Shown: positions 35,708 through 52,590, counted from the first letter of the stretch. The stretch: 64,000 nt of DNA from Parietaria judaica (GCA_954871525.1 OX940870.1:16027501-16091500), one strand, 5' to 3'. The notes: a model not told the origin generated them from the letters alone. Program-made: numbers and translations.

Positions 35708-35733
35708 CCAGTGCCAGCGCATCCTCGGCCCCT
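35708..35733 (+). pseudogene. 26-bp copy of exon 4 of the neighbouring gene
   Basis: The 26 bases at 35708-35733 (containing GTGCCAGCGCATCCTCGGCC) are identical to 33434-33459 inside exon 4 of the bark-storage-protein-like gene, same orientation. The sequences on both sides are unrelated. It may be a relic of a tandem paralogue or a filler fragment captured during repair. Confidence 0.7.
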
Positions 35734-35740
35734 GTAATTA

Positions 35741-37777
35741 ACCCTTTTTTTTTTAATATAAGCCGTTGAATATTAGTTATCCACTTGAAAGAAGTTAATC
35801 TGAAAAGATATGAGCCATTAAAATCTAAATTAATAATAAAAAAAAAACTATCAAATTTTCTAGTTATGGATTTGAAAATGAAAAAGAAAAAAAAAACAGT
35901 ACGTTGAATTTTGACAAGGTTTTTTTCTTTAAAATAAAAAAAGAGTTAGAAATCGGAACAAGGCCGAAGCCTTATAGTTTTTAGTTATAACTTTCATTGT
36001 ATTGTGTTTTTAGAACAAGAATTTTATACTATTATTTGATTTGAATATATATTTTGAATCATAATTAGCTAACTTTGAAAAAGAAAAAAAAAAGAAAAAA
36101 TTTGTCTGGCCTTATGTTAGATCAGGTCTAAGGTCAAAAACTCGGTTTATTATCATTTGTTCTTATTACGTACTAATAATTTGCAGGACGACAAGCTGTG
36201 CAATGTCGACACTGACTTATCGCTTTATTTTTTGCTAATTATTGTTCGGTCAATGCAATCACAGCCATAGAAAATTAGAAATGACGTGTCTAATAAAATT
36301 TTCTATATAAGCCATCGGTTTAGAATTTAGAGCAATGAACTTGGTCTTTAAGTCATGCATGAACGAAACAATCAAAAGAAGTCTATCTAAGGGAGGGAGA
36401 GAGAGAGAGATTTGCAATGATATAATTAACTAGAGCATATACTAATAGAATCTGATGTAGATATTCCATATTAAGCACTATATATGTATATAGACTATAG
36501 ACTATAGTTATAGTTTTGTTTGATCAACTTATACATATTATATATAATTGCTGTTGAGTTGTCGTGGTTATTATTTATTATTTATCAATATTATCTTTAT
36601 TTCTATGTTATGGTTAAATAAAAGGGTAGATATGGACCATGGTATCTTTTTTATATATTAATGTCTCAGGCTCCTCTCAGCATGTCACAACTCACAATAT
36701 TATATTATTAATTTTATTATTTCCTTAACAACAAAATAATCACAATATAAAAAATTAAGCAGCGACGACAAATACGTAAAAAAAAATCCTAACGTATACG
36801 TGTTTTAAGAATTAAGAGGAAAAGAAAATAAACGGAAATAAAAAAATTGATATTTTGAAAATAATTGGAGCCAGATATGCTTCACGCCATCACGAAATTT
36901 TGCATCGAATATGCATGCAATTGCACACATTTCATGGTTTGAGATTCGCGATCTTGTGAATATCTTGCTCAACTACTATTTTTGTCGGTTATTAATCATA
37001 ATATAAATTGAAATAACTCGTGATCTTTTACCAATAAGTCTCTAAGCTTAATTTTGTACGACTAAAATCCCCGACATTAGTTTTTTTTTTTTTATAAAAA
37101 AAATGGAGCCCACATATGGCATGTTTGCTTTTTTGATGATGGCATTTAACCATTAACCCCGCTTAATTGTAATAAAAATGCAATATTTGTATTTTTAGTC
37201 GGTAGAATTATTTTTGTAAAACGTGAAAACTAAAATATGTGGAGATTATGTTCCGTGATAATCAATTGGACGCCACGTGATTCTTAGCAGTCAACTTTGT
37301 TTATTTATAGTAAAATATTAGTGTTAGGTACTTTAGCCCTTAAAATTAAATTTAAAACTTATTTGTAAGGAGCTGATAATATTAAGCATTTAACCCTAAA
37401 TTTTCCCTTACAAAATATTGTTGGGTTATCGATTAAAACATGTTTCAGATATAAAAACGTTTTTTTTTTAATATTGAGGGGTCATGTATGTTAGTCTGAC
37501 GAATTACGATGTCCCTTCGAAAAGAAAAGAAAAACAAAAAAAAAAAAAAAATAACGAGGTTTTCTCTCAAAATAAAGCAATAGTAGGTGAAAATTGGAAA
37601 CGTGTTTTAGATGTTAATGAATAATGAGAGAAACAATAAAAGTAGATACTAGAGTAGAGTTTCAAGTTTCAACATTGGCCACATATTCTTAAAATTCTTT
37701 TTTCCCGGAAATAAACTCCAAAATGTAGCATTTTGAATTTTAGTAGGGCAACAAAAAACATACATAACGTTAACATT
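35741..37777. other. AT-rich intergenic stretch
   Basis: No gene, RNA gene or clear transposon is visible. The stretch contains homopolymer A/T runs, a short GA run near 36395-36411, and scattered TA-rich sequence. Confidence 0.5.
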
Positions 37778-38826
37778 ATGTTGAAGGTGTATTTTATAAA
37801 GGTTATTTAATAAAAGAAAATTATTTAATTAATTGTTTATTTATTAAATAAATCGGTTTCGACCCGAAACGCCGTCCTCAAGCCCATTTTTATAAAACGA
37901 GGGGCCCAAAAAAATAAAAAAAAATTAAAGTAATTAAACACACTCTCAGTACGTAGAAAAATGGCCTCGGAACGCGTTGCACGTCATGGCACGTCCCTAC
38001 GTGCCTCCACGCACGCCGCACACGCCTCCACATGTCCCACAGCGCGCGCACGCGCCACACGTGCATGTGGAGGCCCCTTGCGCGTGCACGGAGATCTAAA
38101 ATTAATATATCTATTGTCCGGGGACCATAGAATGTAGTTTTTAATAGCACAAAAGCCCTCAAACCCTCCTATATAACCAGGAGATTAATATTATTCAAAT
38201 GATATCTGATTCAAAGTTTTCTACGACTATACAGCTCTCTCTCTCTATGTATATGTATATATATATATATATATATATACCCGACTAACATCGTAGCGGC
38301 TGAGCCATCTACAGATAAGGCACCGGAGGAATCCCCGACTCCTTAGAGGAAGTTTCGAGCGTCGACCGACTCTATCTACGATATCAGCTCTCGACTTGCC
38401 CATGAAAGCTCAAGTACGATTTTCTCAACTCCAACTTTGAACTATGTGATGATCTGATCCCGATAAAGTGGTACATAGGCAGCCTAAATATATGTGACAA
38501 GGTGCGGCATCATATATCATCACCCCCGGCTCTTTCAGACATCGAAAGCATAAGGCTAGAGTGTCGACCTGCCCTACGGAGGTTCCGGTTCTCAGTGATC
38601 CACGACCTATATCCCGAGTGTTGTCTGACCGCCTAGGCAGAGATTTAAGGACTTCGTGGTAACGGCTGGGAGGACCAAGTTTCGGTCTGTCGGTTAGCAG
38701 AGGGTTCGATCCGCCAGACTTTAAAATCAAGTCTGTAGCCCAGAAAAGTGAACAAATGGTGTTGGACCCGGTCCATAATCGAGACATGGGTTGTTACAGT
38801 GTGTGATCCATATTTTTACATCAACA
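37778..38826 (+). repeat. LTR of a plus-strand Tat/Ogre-like element
   Basis: The right end is supported by ACATCAACA at 38826 followed by a PBS-like sequence. A TATA box (TATATAA, 38170-38176) is followed by an R/U5-like region and a TA dinucleotide run. The left end is only a guess, chosen because TGTTGAAGG at 37778 mirrors the TCAACA end. The CG-rich block 37970-38090 with many ACGTG/CACGC words would be in U3. Confidence 0.45.
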
Positions 38827-39575
38827 TTTTGGTGCTAAAAGGAGGGGCTCCCAAAAATTTCAAGCCTCGAATCCCTTCCAGCAAATCTAGTGACTTTGGA
38901 GCTGTCTCGGTCACTCAATGACCTCGGAACCATCAAGACCGCTCCAGACCAAGCACGAGACTCGCACGCCTTCAATGAGACCTCTGCCACGCTGCGGAAC
39001 CTCTCGGCGTGCGAACTCCAAACATCGCTCGATATCACCAATCCACTGCGAGCTTTATCCCGGTCTCCCAACCGACATCAGGACCTACAACCTCGAGCTT
39101 CGCTCGGTCAAAACAGAGTTTTTCTAGGTCACCTCAATGACCTCGAACATGTCAGTCAACGTCTCGGATGACTCTACACGGGGCATCATTGAGAGCGGCG
39201 CCTAAAGCGCCAGAGCACAAATCTCATCTCAGAACCAACCAGTGATGAGCTCTAGCTCAACGACCGCAAATGAAAAAATATAAGCTTGCATGGCGCGACT
39301 AGAAAACGACATGTTACGCTTAAAAGAGCTAGTCTGAAGATGAATCGTGGTCAACATCATCATGGAAGAAATCATGGATGAAGATATAATCTTAGAGGAA
39401 GTAAATCCGGAGCCGATGCAAAGGAATGATCCAGAAACACAATGACGGTTCGTCCCAGAAGATTCCCAGTCGCATGGATAAACGGATACTCGACCAACCC
39501 AGATGTCACGAAGTCCACAATGACCTCCAAACACCCCAGTACGCCGGACGATTGAAAATGAATCAGGCGCCATGA
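38827..39575 (+). pseudogene. Tat/Ogre-like leader and gag start (relic)
   Basis: 38830 on reads TGGTGCTAAAAGGAGGG, in the position of a PBS after the LTR end. A degenerate leader follows, then a gag-like start near 39246 (MSSSSTTANEKI, then a stop) and MARLENDMLRLKEL in the same region. The relic is cut at 39575 by the LTR starting at 39576; its probable continuation is at 42790-43296. Too decayed to encode protein. Confidence 0.5.
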
Positions 39576-41163
39576 TGTTGGACATATTATAAGTATGCTC
39601 TCTATTCAGATGCTAATCTCGCTTGTATAAGATTATGGTCATTTACCTAGGAATGAAAATTGCTTATTAATATTAATCTTATATAGTCATCTCAAATTAA
39701 ATATAAAGAATATCAATTTAATTTTTTATCGTTATTTCTTTAGTTTTGCTCTAGTGATCAGTCATCACAGTAGTCTATGTGAGGAGGTTTGACTATCACG
39801 AATAAAGAACGTAAAAGGTCCATGGTCTAGATTAGAAATGGGAATTTCTAAGGCGTGAACGATCATTGATGAACTTAATAATATTTATGTGGTGATCTAT
39901 TACCGGGTGATAGTGTAGACCGAGCACTATTAATTTTGTCAGATGTGAAGTGTCTTCATAATTGACGGACTAGACTTATATATGAAATCATCAATTCAGT
40001 CTGTCACTTATGATAATACGATAAGATCGCTTAGTTGATCAGAGCGGAATCGGTTGATGTCCTGTGCATCGTGGACTTATACGGTTCAACTTATATAATC
40101 TTTTATTTAATCGTTTCAGAGTACAGTTTAGTGCTCCTAGTATTTTTATTTTGGGATTAGACGGTTCACCGGGATAAGTTGCACGATAGCTGATATGGAT
40201 AATATTTTTATGATATTATTATTGTGATTTGTTGAAAATTAAAAAGTACTCATGATCAGCTCAAGTAGTTTTTAATAATCATGGAATAAGATACAGTCAT
40301 AAAAAAGGGCAGAACGACAATTTTACCCTTTTGATGAATATCATAATAACACGAAAGTTGATAACTAGATATCTGATTTTATCATTGGATACATGTGGTC
40401 AGGAAGATAAATATCAATACACACTTGAGAGTTCTGCCAAGAGCAATAGTGGAATGTTATCAAGGTTGATTAAAGCCTACACTTTTACCGTAGCTCAAGT
40501 GTGTATGTCCATTAGTCCCATTTGTAGCTCCACAAGGATGACACCGCATTATTATTCAAATGCGTCATTTGAACATAGGATATTCCAATCATACTCGGTT
40601 CGTGATAGATTTCACGAATCATTGATTACCGTAAATAGTGGCAAAAGTACAAAAGTTTGGTAAGCCAATGAAACTGTAAAAAGATAATTGAATTTAATCC
40701 TTGGACATCCCTAGGGTTTTATGAAATTAAATTCAGGTACATTTATTTTTTGAATCGTGTCACTCAGACGTACGGTTTTAGATTTATGATAATAATAGTT
40801 TTTGGTCTAGGACTGAAAATGACACCGTTATTTGGATAAAAAAAATAGAGATATTAAATATTGTTATATATACGTGGAATATATCTGCAGATTCTTTATT
40901 ATTTAAATCTTGATAAGATAAAGATTTTATTTATTAAATCTTTAGGGTATATTCATAAAAAAAATATTTACTTTGGATTTATTCCTTTTTTGATTTATTT
41001 AAATCAAAATCTTCGAGTGAATATCTCCAAATGGTTAGAGAAAATATCTCAGAGGTAGTTGAGAGATTTTCTCCAAAGTGGTTAGGCCATTTCCTATGAA
41101 TAGGATAGCTCAGTAACCCTGAAATCACAACCTACACAATTCAGATATCAAATTCTCTCTCTC

Positions 41164-41227
<64 letters not shown>

Positions 41228-41765
41228 CCTCTCTCTCGCTCGCTCGCTCTCTCTCTGCGAAGTTAATCTGGGAATTTCTCATATTTGTTCAAATTTTAGG
41301 TCTTCGAGTACTATCTAGTGGAAGCCTACGCATCCCCGCGACGTAGTCCTGGAGAATACATCGAAAGAATTTTGGAAGCATCTTCATCAAAGAAAACTTC
41401 AAGAATTGAGTCAGAGACTTCAGGAATAAAAAGGTATGCGTTCTTGATATTATCGATTAGGAATATTATTTATTAATACTCTAGGCTCAGAATAAAAACG
41501 AAACAATGTTATTCAAATCAAGATAATTAATTTATCACGGTCAGGGAAATCAATTGTGAGTTGGTTTTACACGGGCAGGTTTGAAAGGGTTATTGGTATG
41601 GGAATCTAACCCACTAAATTTTTAAAGGTCAATCTGTGTTATAATTACAACGATCACAATTTTTTATTGGTTTACGGAGACTCCGATGACTCTAAATCAC
41701 AATTTCTTATTCCTCTACGTCCTGCTACCCAGTAATTTGGAATCAGAGCGATTCTTATTCCAACA
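39576..41765 (+). repeat. Long 5' LTR (2,190 bp) of a plus-strand retrotransposon
   Basis: It starts TGTTGGACATAT and ends CCAACA at 41765. The PBS (TGGTATCAGAGC, 41768-41779) lies two bases inside, so this is a 5' LTR on the plus strand. It shares its first 12 bases and several distant phrases (for example near 40620-40760, a version of GACGTACGGTTT) with the longer LTRs at 43297 and 56043, so the families are related. The 3' LTR is not found. A CT microsatellite sits at 41155-41255. Confidence 0.78.
41155..41255. repeat. CT microsatellite
   Basis: A nearly pure (CT)n run of about 100 bases inside the long LTR, interrupted by ATGT, CCCT and CGCTCG variants at its edges. Confidence 0.95.
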
Positions 41766-41767
41766 AT

Positions 41768-41779
41768 TGGTATCAGAGC
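41768..41779 (+). promoter_or_regulatory. Primer-binding site (initiator tRNA-Met)
   Basis: The sequence TGGTATCAGAGC, complementary to plant tRNA-iMet, lies two bases after the LTR end. It fixes the orientation of this element as plus. Confidence 0.88.
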
Positions 41780-42789
41780 CCTAAGTTTCCTGATAAATAA
41801 TTTTTCTTGATTTTAGGGATACTAATTAAAAATTTATTTTGGAATTAATCCTATGAAAATTATTTAATTATAATTTTTTGTTATTTAATTTTATTTTTAA
41901 AAATTAGATGACGGCTAGGGTTCGACCAATGTCGAAACAATAAGCCTTTAAAAGGATTAGGGTTTCAGGAAGCCAATCGGCTTCCCGATGGAATCGCGAA
42001 TGCGGCTGGGATTTGCCAGCCGCGGTACAGCTTCCGGCCCACGTCCGCCCGGTGTACTAAGCTAGAAAACCAGCTCACGTCCGAGCTTGTAGGGGAGACA
42101 GCAAGAACTGCAGCGCCACACGGGAAGTGGGACCTCATCCCGACTACATGTCGTTGCGCGAATGCGACTAGGCTCTGCCCAGTCGCGAATCTTAACCGGC
42201 CCGCATGTGGGCTGGTTCGGTGAGGCCTCCGAGAAGCTGACCGCATGCGCGATAGAACCATCCCGTGTCGGGCTGGTGCTTGTGGCCTCTGGCGAGGCGA
42301 GATGCAGAAATGCAGCGAGCCTTGGCTCGCTACTGGCGGCGTTGAGAAGGAAGTGGCCATTTCGACCACTACAATATGGCGACAAAACCCTAATGGGTTT
42401 CGTTGAAGGATTTCAAGCCCATTAGGGCTTGGTGGGCTTAGTTCGGCCCACGATCTGGACCGAGGGCCCACACGCGTTATATATATTTTTTTAAGTAAAT
42501 TAATAATTTGGGTTAATTAATTAATTAACTACCCAGTATTATTAATTCGGGTTAAAAATATGTATTTAATTTTATTAAATATTTATTCTGTTTTTATTTT
42601 AAATTAGCAAAATTAACTATAACCCGAAGATTTAACGTGTTATCCTATATTTATTTTCTCGTTGGTGAAATAAAATAATTTTTTTATTTATTATTCCCGT
42701 GTTGTTTAAATTCACAATTAATAATGGATACTGAATTTTAAAATTAATAATAAAATAATTTATTATTTTATTATTCTCATGGTCTTTAA
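41780..42789 (+). other. Internal remnant after the long 5' LTR
   Basis: This follows the PBS. 41909 starts an ATG but the frame closes quickly. 41970-42480 is GC-rich and exon-like, with open frames on both strands but no motif I recognise. 42480-42789 is AT-rich. I see no recognisable gag or pol. Confidence 0.4.
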
Positions 42790-43296
42790 TTAATTATTGG
42801 ATAATTAAAAGCACTCGAGAAAAAAGTTCTAAGAACTCATGGTATCTAAGGATACAAATCCAGTTGAGGAAATGCATCGCTTCAACTATGTGGCAAATAG
42901 TTTGCCGCACCCTCGCATGCCCAGTCTTTACATGGTACCAGCGACTCCCGAAGAGTGATCTACAATATCCATTAAATATTTGAAGGAATATTCTCCAGAG
43001 TCTCAAGCTCGTTGATGCAAATAAAAGAGGAGTCCTACTTGTGGTCACTCAAGAAACAGGATGTCGAATCCCTCTAAGTTCTGAATAGATTCATCGAAAC
43101 AGCGAATAAGGTCAATGACTACACCGACAACGACGCCACCATCGCTGTTATTGACAGCGCCCACGAGATCTACTTTCTGATATCCTTCCCCGGGATTCGG
43201 CTGACCTCCATAGAAGAGTTGATAACACAATCCAATCAACACATCTCACTCGAGGAATACTTCAACAATTGGAGAAAGATAAATCGAGGATTCCAA
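42790..43296 (+). pseudogene. Ty3/gypsy (Tat-like) gag fragment
   Basis: Fragments in different plus frames fit a Tat-like gag capsid: TWYQRLPKSDLQ near 42940 (the usual WY..LP motif), ILQSLKLVDANKRG, then NKVNDYTDNDATIAVIDSA and SIEELITQSNQHISLEEYF near 43105-43260. The order matches the region after the gag start left at 39575, so it is probably the continuation of that relic beyond the long-LTR insertion. Stops and frame changes throughout. Confidence 0.6.
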
Positions 43297-46200
43297 TGTC
43301 CTTAAACAAGCTGTTTTTAATCCATTTGTAAAATATTATGACAAGTCGTTGTATGAAAGATGGTGCTTATTATGTTAATCTTATTATATTTTCTGGTATA
43401 GTAAAATAGAATGTTTGTTCCTTAGTTCATAAAGGATGCAATTATGTTGTTATTATCAAAACAGATTCAATGTGAGGAAGAATTAAAAATCATAATAAAT
43501 GAACTTAAAATGTCCGTGACCTGATTAACTAGGTGGGAGCCCATTAATCGTATAAAGTCATTAATGTGACTAAGTGATAATCCTATTCTGGATTTTGTGT
43601 GTGTAACACTCACTAGAAGTGCATTAAGTATGAAGTGTCTTCATACTGGACTGGACCTGACTTAAACTCCGGAAGTTATCATATACGACCGTCACCGATA
43701 GGGCTGTAATTAAAACCCGGAATCCGGTTTTAAATCCGCATCCGCACCCGCATCCGATTTTAAAATCCGAACCCGAATCCGAAATCCGGATTCGGATAAG
43801 AGTTTTGGTATTTAAAAATCCGCATATCCGGATCCGGGTTAAAACCGGTTTATTTTAATATTTTAATTATTCTATTATATTTTTTATGCTAGGAGTACTT
43901 ATTTATTTGTGATGCTTTTTTTTTAATTGTCATATCTTTTGCAGTTGATGATGATGTTGACGCTTGATGATGCACAGGAATAAAGAAAAGATGGTGCGGA
44001 ATGTAGAAGAGGATTTGAATGCATTTTAAATTTTATATGTATTATGTGATAATATGTATTAGATTTGTTCGGTTTTTTGGACAACGGGAAAATATGTAGA
44101 CTTGTACGGGTTTTTTAGTCGTTAAAATTAACTTTTTTTTTAATAAATAAAAAACCGGTTCCAGATATTCGGATAATATCCGGATTTGGTTTTAAAACCG
44201 GATCCGGATAGTTTTAAAACCGGATTTGGATCGGGATCCGGGTTTTGAAAACAGATATCCGGATTTTTGGATATCCGGAAATCCGGATATCCGGTTTTTC
44301 GGATCCGGATCCGGATACCTATTTTCGGATATCCGGTTTTTCGGATCCGGATTCGGATAGTTCAAAAAAACCGGATATCCGCTCCGGTTACACCCCTAGT
44401 CACCGATAACTTGGAATTGAGTCACTAGTATGATGATCAAATGGATATTCAATGTAAGTCCTGAGTGATCTTGAGTCTAAGTTGTTGGCCTGATTGTTCT
44501 TTGATTTAACCGTTAAAGAACACAATATATTAGCGTTGTTCCCAACACTATTTTGGGAACATGATGGTCAGCAGTAAAGGTAACTTGGTCATAGACATGG
44601 GCATCACTCAGCTCTATACAAAGTCATGATGATTCCCTTGGTTGTCGGTGGTGACAAGTGAGAGGTACCCGTATGGAACTTATGAATCGAAACCATAAGT
44701 GGGTTACTCATGATATTACTGACTGAGTCAAGGATGAAAATGCAATGAGGGGAAAAACGATAAAAACCGCCTGCTCATGTGTGAATCATCAAGTGAAAGA
44801 TCAATAACTCAAATTTTATTGTATCAATGGACACCTTGTTTTAATTAAGGGAATAATATATAATGTATCACTAAATAGTGCAGCGTCAGGTTTATAGTGG
44901 AATTACACCGAGGTTTGACAAACACCCTAGCAGTTCGTTGGAGCTAATGTGATACGGGTCCATGTTCCCCAGGATAGCTTCGTAACGGTGACGTACATCA
45001 TAAAAACATCTTGATATGTTTTAATCATTTGGCATGATCTATAAAACTGAAGTCAAGTTAGACATCAGATAGTTTTATCAGTAGCGTGGCAAAAGTACAT
45101 TATCTTGGTAACCGAAATTAACTGACAAAATAAAGTAGAATTTGGACTTTCTGTCAACATAAAAGTTGTTGGAAATTGAATTCTAAGAAACTTTTCTTTT
45201 GAAACCGAGTCATTTTGACGTACGGTTTGTAATTTAGAAAATTTCTAAGTTTACGATTGTTTCGGTAAACCGTGAAATTAAATCACATGGCACGAATTTA
45301 AATGATGGTGTGTCACCATGACATTGGAGTGTGTGATATTGAGATCAGAGGATATTAATATAATTTAAATATTTGGATTTAATTATTAATATCATATTAG
45401 TAATTAATTAATATATTTATATTGAAAAATAAATTTATATATGTTTAATATGTGTAAATTCGAATTGGGCCTCATGGATATGAAACCCTAGTGAATTAGA
45501 ATGATAGGAATTGGTATTTTCATATTTTCGGCATAAGTACCAAATTTTTTGGTATTTAAGCAAAACTGTAAAATCAATTTAATCCATTGGATCGGTTAGG
45601 ATTTAATATCAACCGTTGGATTAAGATAATTGATTTTAACCCTGAATATAATTCGAAATTAATTGCTTGGTGACCAAGCTTAGGTATTTCGAATTTGGTT
45701 AGTTAATTATATCCATTGGGTCTGTTTTAAGATCTAATCTTTACCGTCGGATAGAAATTAATTAACTATATATAATTTTTCGAATTAATAGAGGATAAGA
45801 ATTCGAATTAGGGTTTTGATAAAAACCCTAGGGCATTTGATTTTATCCTGAATTAATTTGATCCATTAGATCGGTTTAAGATTTATCTCAACCGTGGATC
45901 TAGATAATTAGAATTCGAATTTTATTATATATATATATATATATATTTCGAATAAATAAGGATAAGGTTATAAGATTAAATTATTTGATCTTATTATGTA
46001 TTTCTTATTTAATTAAATCCCTGATTAATTATATCCATTGGATTTAGATAGGATTAAATCTAGACCATTGGATTGAGATAATTATTATATTCAATTAAAA
46101 GAATTCGAAAGTAGGGAGGAAAAATCTCCAATTCGATTACAGTTTGAGCCTATAAATAGGGAGCTCATTCAACACATTTTACACACCTCTCCCCAGAGAA

Positions 46201-46718
46201 AAAAATTGAAGTCTCCCTCTCCTCTAGGGTCTGCGAATTTTTCCTCTGACCTCTCTCTCTGGTTTGGCTTAAAAGACAAACTCTCCGTAAGCTTAAAAAG
46301 AACCATCAGTTAAAATTTGCGATAGAGTCCTGCCGGCGGAGCCCACGCTTCGGTACCAGGAATCCAGGAGAATATCCCGGAAGATCATGGGTGTTTCCCT
46401 CAGCACCGGCGGAGCCTTGCCAAGTTAAGAACACGCAGCCGGAAGTTGTCAACTGAGGTACGGCCTTATGCATTGGGTTAATAAATGCGACCATTTACTG
46501 CTCTCTATTTATTTCCTATAGACTAGATTATTAATAATGATTTATGAATATTAAATTGCATAATATTTATCAGTTATGAAATGGTTATTATCTGATATCC
46601 GGACCGTTGTACGGATAACAAGTTTTCCGCTTTAAAATTATTTTTTAAATGTTACCTGGACGGTTCGGAGGCTCATTTCATGATAATTGACTCGGGATCC
46701 GAGTGCGGATTCTCAACA
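43297..46718 (+). repeat. Second long LTR (about 2.7 kb) split by a hAT insertion
   Basis: From 43297 (TGTCCTTAAACAAG) to 46718 (TTCTCAACA) the sequence matches the solo LTR 56043-58798 along its length, after removing the 700-bp hAT element. The first 15 or so LTR bases are missing. A TATA box lies at 46151-46158 (TATAAATA). No PBS follows, and no target duplication was found, so it may be a 3' LTR or a damaged solo LTR. The orientation is taken from the related LTR at 39576. Confidence 0.75.
43699..44398. mobile_element. hAT-type non-autonomous transposon, 700 bp, 8-bp TSD
   Basis: The ends are TAGGGCTGTAA and TTACACCCCTA (imperfect TIRs of the TAGGGGTGTAA type) and both flanks are GTCACCGA (43691-43698 and 44399-44406). 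The interior is full of CCGGATCCGGAT words near both ends, the subterminal repeats expected of hAT elements, and has no transposase. The related solo LTR has the empty site at 56447-56454 (GTCACTGA followed by CAACTTG). Confidence 0.92.
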
Positions 46719-46904
46719 CTCAGCTCACGGGATTGATGACTGTCACAATCACCCCACATAACGAGGATCCGACGTCTTCATCGGCCACACTTCCAGCTGG
46801 GCTCGGCTATGATACCATTTGTAACGCGTCGATTGCTCTATCGAATTGACGACAGCCCCCACAGGCCAACAAGAGTTTTTTTAGCTTGTTTTTTCCTCAC
46901 TCGC

Positions 46905-47015
46905 ACACTCCCCGAGAAACTTCCCAAGAGCTCACCCATCCCAGGATTGCTCCAAGCCAAGCACGCTTAACTTTGGAGTTCCCATGAACGAGTTACCGAA
47001 AAGAAGATGCATCTT
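46905..47015 (-). promoter_or_regulatory. 5S rRNA-like segment in the Cassandra LTR
   Basis: The minus strand contains GTTAAGCGTGCTTGG, GGATGGGTGA and TTGGGAAGT in the order and spacing of the 3' half of plant 5S rRNA, including its internal pol III control region. Preceding GATGCATCTT and GGGAACTCC fit the centre of 5S. The match is too degenerate for a functional 5S rRNA gene. Carriage of 5S-like promoter sequence is the defining trait of Cassandra. Confidence 0.8.
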
Positions 47016-47116
47016 GTTAACATAGGTAGTACCAAACAATTCTTTAAGCCTCTTCGATCATACAGTCACATACATGTATGATTTTTTTATAACCGTGCAG
47101 TCTCATACCTGCCCAA

Positions 47117-47723
47117 TAGGGGTGAAAGCGGGTCGGGTACCCGATAATTTTTGCCGAACCCAGGACCTGGATCCGGAACACGGGTTTCTTGATATTGAAA
47201 CCCGGATCCGGATATATTTTTAAAAAACCCTGAAATTTGGATCCAGGTTAAAACCGGTTTTTGTATTGAAAAACTGATTTGTAAAGCCGGATCCGGATTT
47301 CATGCAATTTTAATTTTAAAATAAAGTTTCGCATGATAACCCGGATTTGAACTTGAATTTATATATTATTAAAAAAAACTTGAAAGAATTATAATCAAAG
47401 TTCATATATCATACTATATCTTAAACATCCACATTGCTACATATTAATAAACCTAATATCATCCAGTTTGCTAAACATAATTAATCATCCTTGATATACA
47501 TCCGGATTTCTACACAAAGCACGAAAAAAATATCTGGATTATTATACATGAACAAAAACATTTAACGACATCATTTTGGGCTAAATATTTGTACTAAAAC
47601 ATGACTAATCCCTTGGAGAAATAATAAGGTACTTTTTGGGTAAAAAAATCTAAATATATGTTTTTAATATCTAAATATATCTAAGTTTAAAAACCGCATT
47701 TCCGAGTTTTATTTACACCCGTA
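47117..47723. mobile_element. Second hAT-type element, 607 bp
   Basis: The ends are TAGGGGTGAAAG and TTTACACCCGTA and the interior starts with ACCCGGATCCGGAT-like words as in the 43699 element. Flanks are CTGCCCAA (47109-47116) and CTGCTCAG (47724-47731), six of eight matching, so an aged 8-bp duplication. Removing it joins the two halves of the Cassandra LTR. No transposase is present. Confidence 0.7.
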
Positions 47724-47830
47724 CTGCTCAGCCTCGAGAACGTCTCATCAGCACATCCCCTTGCCCAGGCGATGCGGGATTGCACAACTTACTCGCTCTT
47801 ACCCTCTCGGGTCACAGAATTGATGATTGT

Positions 47831-48228
47831 CACAAGGGACATCGCAAGAACAATGGACACTAGACTAAACTAGTTTGGTTTTCTATGGTAAATCTTTAAA
47901 CTTAGATATTAACTCCAATTTCAATAAACGTCAGATATTTTTGCTGTAATTTATATTAAGAGTTGTTTTACTTTTCAAGTCTTAACAATTTTATGTGATT
48001 TTTGCTGTAATTTTCTGATGCGCGAATTAAATATTTTGCTGGAATTTTCTGATGCGTGAATTAAAGCCTCATCTCGCAGTTGTTATTTATTATAGGAATT
48101 ATCACCAATTGATATCTGCTTTCATCAAGAGTTGCTTTGGTTTCTACTAAGATTTAGAAGAGTTTTTCCAGGTTTTTTTTTTCCTTGCAAAAATGTACAC
48201 TCCGTTGATCGCAATTTACTGACACGGA
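47831..48228. other. Downstream flank of VTE1
   Basis: No separate gene is seen. On the minus strand this follows the VTE1 stop codon and should contain its 3' UTR. It is AT-rich, with a repeated TTTTGCTGTAATTT-like motif near 47940 and 48000. Confidence 0.5.

Positions 48229-52590
<4,362 letters not shown>

Larger units (their letters stand above)
46719..47830 (-). mobile_element. Cassandra TRIM (5S-like LTR), split by a hAT element
   Basis: On the minus strand the LTR ends at 46820 (CGACGCGTTACA), the PBS TGGTATCATAGCC follows at 46818-46806, and the internal part runs to 46719, where it meets the long LTR. The LTR itself is 46820-47786 with a 607-bp hAT insertion, so about 350 bp without it. 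47787-47830 resembles the same internal part again (TCACAGAATTGATGATTGTCAC against CACGGGATTGATGACTGTCAC), so this LTR may be shared by two internal regions in tandem. Confidence 0.72.

Noticed and set aside
37890..38162. 90-codon minus-strand frame in a CG-rich block
   Set aside because: Repetitive CACG-rich sequence in a probable LTR; Arg-rich with no motif.
46306..46494. Conserved 62-codon frame shared with 58381-58569
   Set aside because: Both copies are the same part of a long LTR; conservation follows from LTR homology and the frames diverge after a few residues.
46905..47015. A genuine 5S rRNA gene
   Set aside because: The match is degenerate and part of a Cassandra LTR with an adjacent PBS.
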